Shown piece after piece: positions 6,254-7,764 of a DNA stretch of 7,764 nt (the stretch's first letter is position 1; each line of letters begins with the position of its first letter). A model generated the notes under the pieces. It was not told the origin of the DNA, did no database searches, and saw only the letters and a program-made list of their open reading frames with translations. Source of the stretch: Dehalococcoidia bacterium (GTDB lineage Bacteria > Chloroflexota > Dehalococcoidia > DSTF01 > JALHUB01); assembly GCA_022865685.1 (NCBI GenBank), contig JALHUB010000022.1, positions 1 through 7,764 of the forward strand, read 5' to 3'. The position numbers and the translations under genes are program-made.

Positions 6254-6273
6254 CGCGCCGCCCGTGTGGCGCG
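6254..6273 (+). terminator. Possible hairpin terminator after the PHP gene
   Basis: CGCGCCGC and GTGGCGCG pair as an 8-bp stem with one G-T pair and loop CCGT, starting 8 nt after the PHP stop. There is no following T-run, so a canonical intrinsic terminator is not supported. Its place just after the last gene of a block, ahead of a clear promoter, suggests a role in ending or protecting the transcript. Confidence 0.35.
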
Positions 6274-6288
6274 TCCGATGCCGTCGAA

Positions 6289-6316
6289 CCGCGTAGGTCG
6301 GGCGTCCCGCCCGACC
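6289..6316. repeat. Palindromic repeat, copy 2 of the exact 28-bp repeat
   Basis: It is identical to 3967-3994, with stem GGTCGGGCG (6296-6304), loop TCC and CGCCCGACC (6308-6316). It forms the left half of a second composite element whose right half is at 6330-6356. The whole unit is closed by a perfect 8-bp inverted repeat, CGCGTAGG (6290-6297) and CCTACGCG (6349-6356). Confidence 0.85.
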
Positions 6317-6329
6317 GTCGTTGTATCGA

Positions 6330-6356
6330 GGCGGGCAAAGATGCCCGCCCTACGCG
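6330..6356. repeat. Second hairpin of composite element 2
   Basis: GGCGGGCA (6330-6337) pairs with TGCCCGCC (6342-6349) around AAGA, then CTACGCG closes the composite against its left end. The right half differs from that of composite element 1 although the left halves are identical. It ends about 21 bp upstream of the -35 region of the following promoter. Confidence 0.75.
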
Positions 6357-6377
6357 AGATGAAGCCGTCGCCACCGA

Positions 6378-6406
6378 TTGTGGGGGCAAGGGACCGCTGC
6401 TATAAT
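6378..6406 (+). promoter_or_regulatory. Extended -10 sigma70-type promoter for the zinc-ribbon/pnc block
   Basis: TATAAT at 6401-6406 is a perfect -10 hexamer and is preceded by TG at 6398-6399, the extended -10 motif. TTGTGG at 6378-6383 keeps the TTG half of a -35 box at the ideal 17-bp spacing. A perfect -10 box stands out in such GC-rich sequence. The expected start site is near 6413, only about 3 nt before ATG 6416, so the mRNA would be nearly leaderless. It probably drives the zinc-ribbon gene, pncA and pncB. Confidence 0.8.
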
Positions 6407-6415
6407 GGGCGAACG

Positions 6416-6820
6416 ATGACCGACGAACCACCTTCCCGTCGAAACGGCGAACTGCTGGTCTGCAGCCGCTGCAGTCGTCCCTACGAGCCCGGCGACAGGT
6501 ACTGCCGCAGGTGCGGCGCATCTTTGAACACGCTGCCCGTCGCCCGCGAGAGCTACACGCCGGTAATCTGGCGCTCGCCCGTGCCCGCGCTCGCGAGAGG
6601 CGTCGTCGCCATCGCCGTCGGAACGCTGGCGGAGATCGCCATCAGGCGCGTCATAAGGATGGCCTTCCGGCCGAGCTCGCTCCTGCCCGCGCTACGACGC
6701 GATTCGACGCCGATGGTGCAGCGACCGGCAGACGACGGCACGGAGCCGGACGCTGTCATCGAGAGCGAGGCGTTCACGGTCCGTCGCGTACGCGTGCGTC
6801 GCGGGCACCAGCCGGAGTAG
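6416..6820 (+). CDS. Small zinc-ribbon protein with one hydrophobic segment, function unknown
   Basis: This 134-residue protein is not one I can name. An N-terminal zinc ribbon has C16-x2-C19 and C30-x2-C33 (C-S-R-C ... Y-C-R-R-C-G), as in many zinc_ribbon-type membrane or regulatory proteins. Residues about 57-75 (P-A-L-A-R-G-V-V-A-I-A-V-G-T-L-A-E-I) are hydrophobic and could be one membrane helix or an amphipathic anchor, followed by a basic stretch (I-R-R-V-I-R-M). The C-terminal part is polar and ends in an arginine-rich V-R-R-V-R-V-R-R. ATG 6416 is chosen because the promoter -10 box ends 10 nt before it; the frame stays open upstream only through the palindromes and promoter, which are not coding. 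No clear Shine-Dalgarno is present, consistent with a leaderless message. It ends 10 nt before pncA, so it is likely co-transcribed with NAD-salvage genes, but that does not prove a shared function. Confidence 0.8.
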   Translation: MTDEPPSRRNGELLVCSRCSRPYEPGDRYCRRCGASLNTLPVARESYTPVIWRSPVPALARGVVAIAVGTLAEIAIRRVIRMAFRPSSLLPALRRDSTPMVQRPADDGTEPDAVIESEAFTVRRVRVRRGHQPE

Positions 6821-6830
6821 GGCCGTCGAC

Positions 6831-7367
6831 ATGGCGGATGTCGTAATCGTCGTCGACATGCTGCGCGGCTTTCTTGAGGAAGGCCGCGCCCTCGACTGTG
6901 GACCGACCGCCCGCGCGATAGTCCCGAACGTCCGCCGTCTCCTCGAAGCAGAGCGGCTGCGAGGCTCCCACCTCATCTTCCTCGCCGACACGCACGACCC
7001 CGACGACAAGGAGTTCGCGGTGTTCCCGCCGCATTGCGTCCGTGGCACCGAGGAGACGGAGGTCACGCCGGAGCTGGCCGGCTTGGCGACGGAGATCATC
7101 CCCAAGCGGCGCTACAGCGGCTTCTTCGGCACGAACCTCGACGCCCGCCTGCGCGAGCTGGCCCCGGCGAAGATAACCGTTTGCGGCATCTGCACCGACA
7201 TCTGCGTGATGCACACGGTCGCCGACGCCCGCAACCGCGACTACCCTGTGGAGGTGCCCGTCGACTGCGTCGCCACCTTCGACGAAGAGGCGCACCGTTG
7301 CGCCCTGCAGCACATGGAGCGAGTGCTGGGCGCGAAGCTCGTGCGAGCAGCGTCGGAATCAGGCTAA
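6831..7367 (+). CDS. pncA: Nicotinamidase (isochorismatase-fold cysteine hydrolase)
   Basis: Nicotinamidase hydrolyses nicotinamide to nicotinate and ammonia, the first step of bacterial NAD salvage. The 178-residue protein has the catalytic triad D9 (V-V-D-M-L), K92 (I-P-K-R-R-Y-S-G-F-F-G-T) and C125 (G-I-C-T-D-I-C-V). The metal site typical of nicotinamidases is also present: D53 and H55 (A-D-T-H-D) and H68 (F-P-P-H-C-V-R-G-T-E). The F-P-P-H...G-T-E and C-T-D-I-C-V-x-H-T motifs match the B. subtilis PncA type and separate it from plain isochorismatases, which lack the metal ligands. AGGG at 6819-6822 lies 8 nt before the ATG. The next gene encodes the following enzyme of the same pathway, which strengthens the assignment considerably. 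Confidence 0.9.
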   Translation: MADVVIVVDMLRGFLEEGRALDCGPTARAIVPNVRRLLEAERLRGSHLIFLADTHDPDDKEFAVFPPHCVRGTEETEVTPELAGLATEIIPKRRYSGFFGTNLDARLRELAPAKITVCGICTDICVMHTVADARNRDYPVEVPVDCVATFDEEAHRCALQHMERVLGAKLVRAASESG

Positions 7368-7381
7368 GAGACGACAAGCAT

Positions 7382-7386
7382 AAGGA
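7382..7386 (+). promoter_or_regulatory. Ribosome binding site selecting a TTG start for pncB
   Basis: AAGGA, extended by AG, lies 6 nt before TTG 7393 in the short gap after pncA. No ATG or GTG in the coding frame lies between it and the conserved start of the protein, so this site is what decides the unusual start codon. Confidence 0.75.
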
Positions 7387-7392
7387 AGCGCT

Positions 7393-7764
7393 TTGGATAG
7401 ACCCGAACCGCCAATCCTTCCCTCGGTCCTCAACGGCGATACCGCCGACATCTACTTCCTGCGCACGCACCAGGTGATGGAGCGCGCGGGCGTTAACCCG
7501 CCGGCTACGATGGAGCTCTTTCCGGCCCGCGACGGCATTCTCTGCGGCATGCGCGAGGTCATTGCGCTGCTCAAGCAGGTCCTCCCGCCCGACGCCGAGG
7601 CGTGGGGCCTCGAGGAGGGCGAACCGATGTCGCGCAAGGAGACCGTCCTTCGCATAGCGGCGCCGTACCAGTCGTACGGTATCTACGAGACGGCGCTTGC
7701 CGGCTATCTGGCGCAGGAGAGCGCCTGGGCAACCGCCGCCCGCGAGTGCGTCCACGCGGCCGAC
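7393..7764 (+). CDS. pncB: Nicotinate phosphoribosyltransferase, N-terminal part, cut by the window edge
   Basis: The frame is open for 124 codons from TTG 7393 to the last base without a stop. The product would convert nicotinate and PRPP to nicotinate mononucleotide, using the nicotinate made by the adjacent nicotinamidase. Recognisable family features are D-T-A-D-I-Y-F-L-R-T near the N-terminus (family pattern D-x-Y-F-x-R-T), A-T-M-E-L-F, G-M-R-E-V-I-A-L-L, E-E-G-E-P and Y-Q-S-Y-G-I-Y-E-T-A-L-A-G-Y-L. This pattern resembles the compact archaeal-type enzyme known from Thermoplasma acidophilum (about 390 residues) more than E. coli PncB. The catalytic centre lies beyond the window. The TTG start is supported by a good ribosome binding site and by protein length before the conserved motif. 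The gap from pncA is 25 nt, so the pair is likely one transcript. Confidence 0.87.
   Translation, partial: MDRPEPPILPSVLNGDTADIYFLRTHQVMERAGVNPPATMELFPARDGILCGMREVIALLKQVLPPDAEAWGLEEGEPMSRKETVLRIAAPYQSYGIYETALAGYLAQESAWATAARECVHAAD

Noticed and set aside
6056..6415. In-frame upstream extension of the zinc-ribbon gene
   Set aside because: It would run through the PHP gene, two palindromes and the promoter. The ribbon protein has a natural start at 6416.
6405..6419. Mini-ORF of four codons (ATG GGC GAA CGA TGA) overlapping the start at 6416, possible leader peptide
   Set aside because: Its ATG lies inside the -10 box, so it would not be in a transcript starting from this promoter.

Overview
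The window is a dense, GC-rich stretch of bacterial chromosome with every supported gene on the + strand. The gene set is mostly housekeeping: DNA topology and recombination, shikimate pathway, peptide turnover, translation, exonuclease VII and NAD salvage. Three things point to Chloroflexota, possibly a Dehalococcoidia-like lineage: high GC, an elongation factor P loop reading K-M-G-R-G-S-A, and the gene set and order. This assignment is inference; no marker gene here proves it.

Layout. Three tightly packed gene blocks are separated by two gene-free spacers. Block 1 (1-3904) is topA (3' part only), a XerC/D-type tyrosine recombinase, aroQ, an M24 Xaa-Pro peptidase and efp; neighbours overlap or lie within 3 nt, so it looks like one operon. 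Block 2 (4080-6245) is xseA, xseB and a compact PHP-domain phosphoesterase. Block 3 (6416 to the right edge) is a small zinc-ribbon/membrane-type protein of unknown function, a nicotinamidase (pncA) and the first 124 codons of a nicotinate phosphoribosyltransferase (pncB), which starts with TTG and runs off the window.

Spacers. Both spacers (3905-4079 and 6246-6415) carry strong GC-rich palindromes. They share an exact 28-bp repeat containing a 9-bp stem, followed in each place by a different second hairpin ending in CTAC. The two copies are therefore composite elements with a common left half and exchangeable right halves, placed exactly at the operon boundaries. The second spacer also holds a clear extended -10 promoter whose predicted start site lies about 3 nt before the zinc-ribbon gene, implying a nearly leaderless mRNA.

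Functional links. AroQ supplies 3-dehydroshikimate for aromatic amino acids. EF-P relieves ribosome stalling at polyproline and the M24 peptidase recycles proline-containing peptides. XseA and XseB are the two subunits of one enzyme. PncA and PncB catalyse consecutive steps from nicotinamide to nicotinate mononucleotide. The order aroQ / Xaa-Pro peptidase / efp followed by xseA / xseB resembles the Bacillus subtilis yqhS-yqhT-efp ... xseA-xseB region with the intervening genes missing.

I found no CRISPR array, tRNA, rRNA, insertion sequence or defence system. The least ordinary items are the composite palindromes, the EF-P loop, the leaderless promoter and the zinc-ribbon protein.
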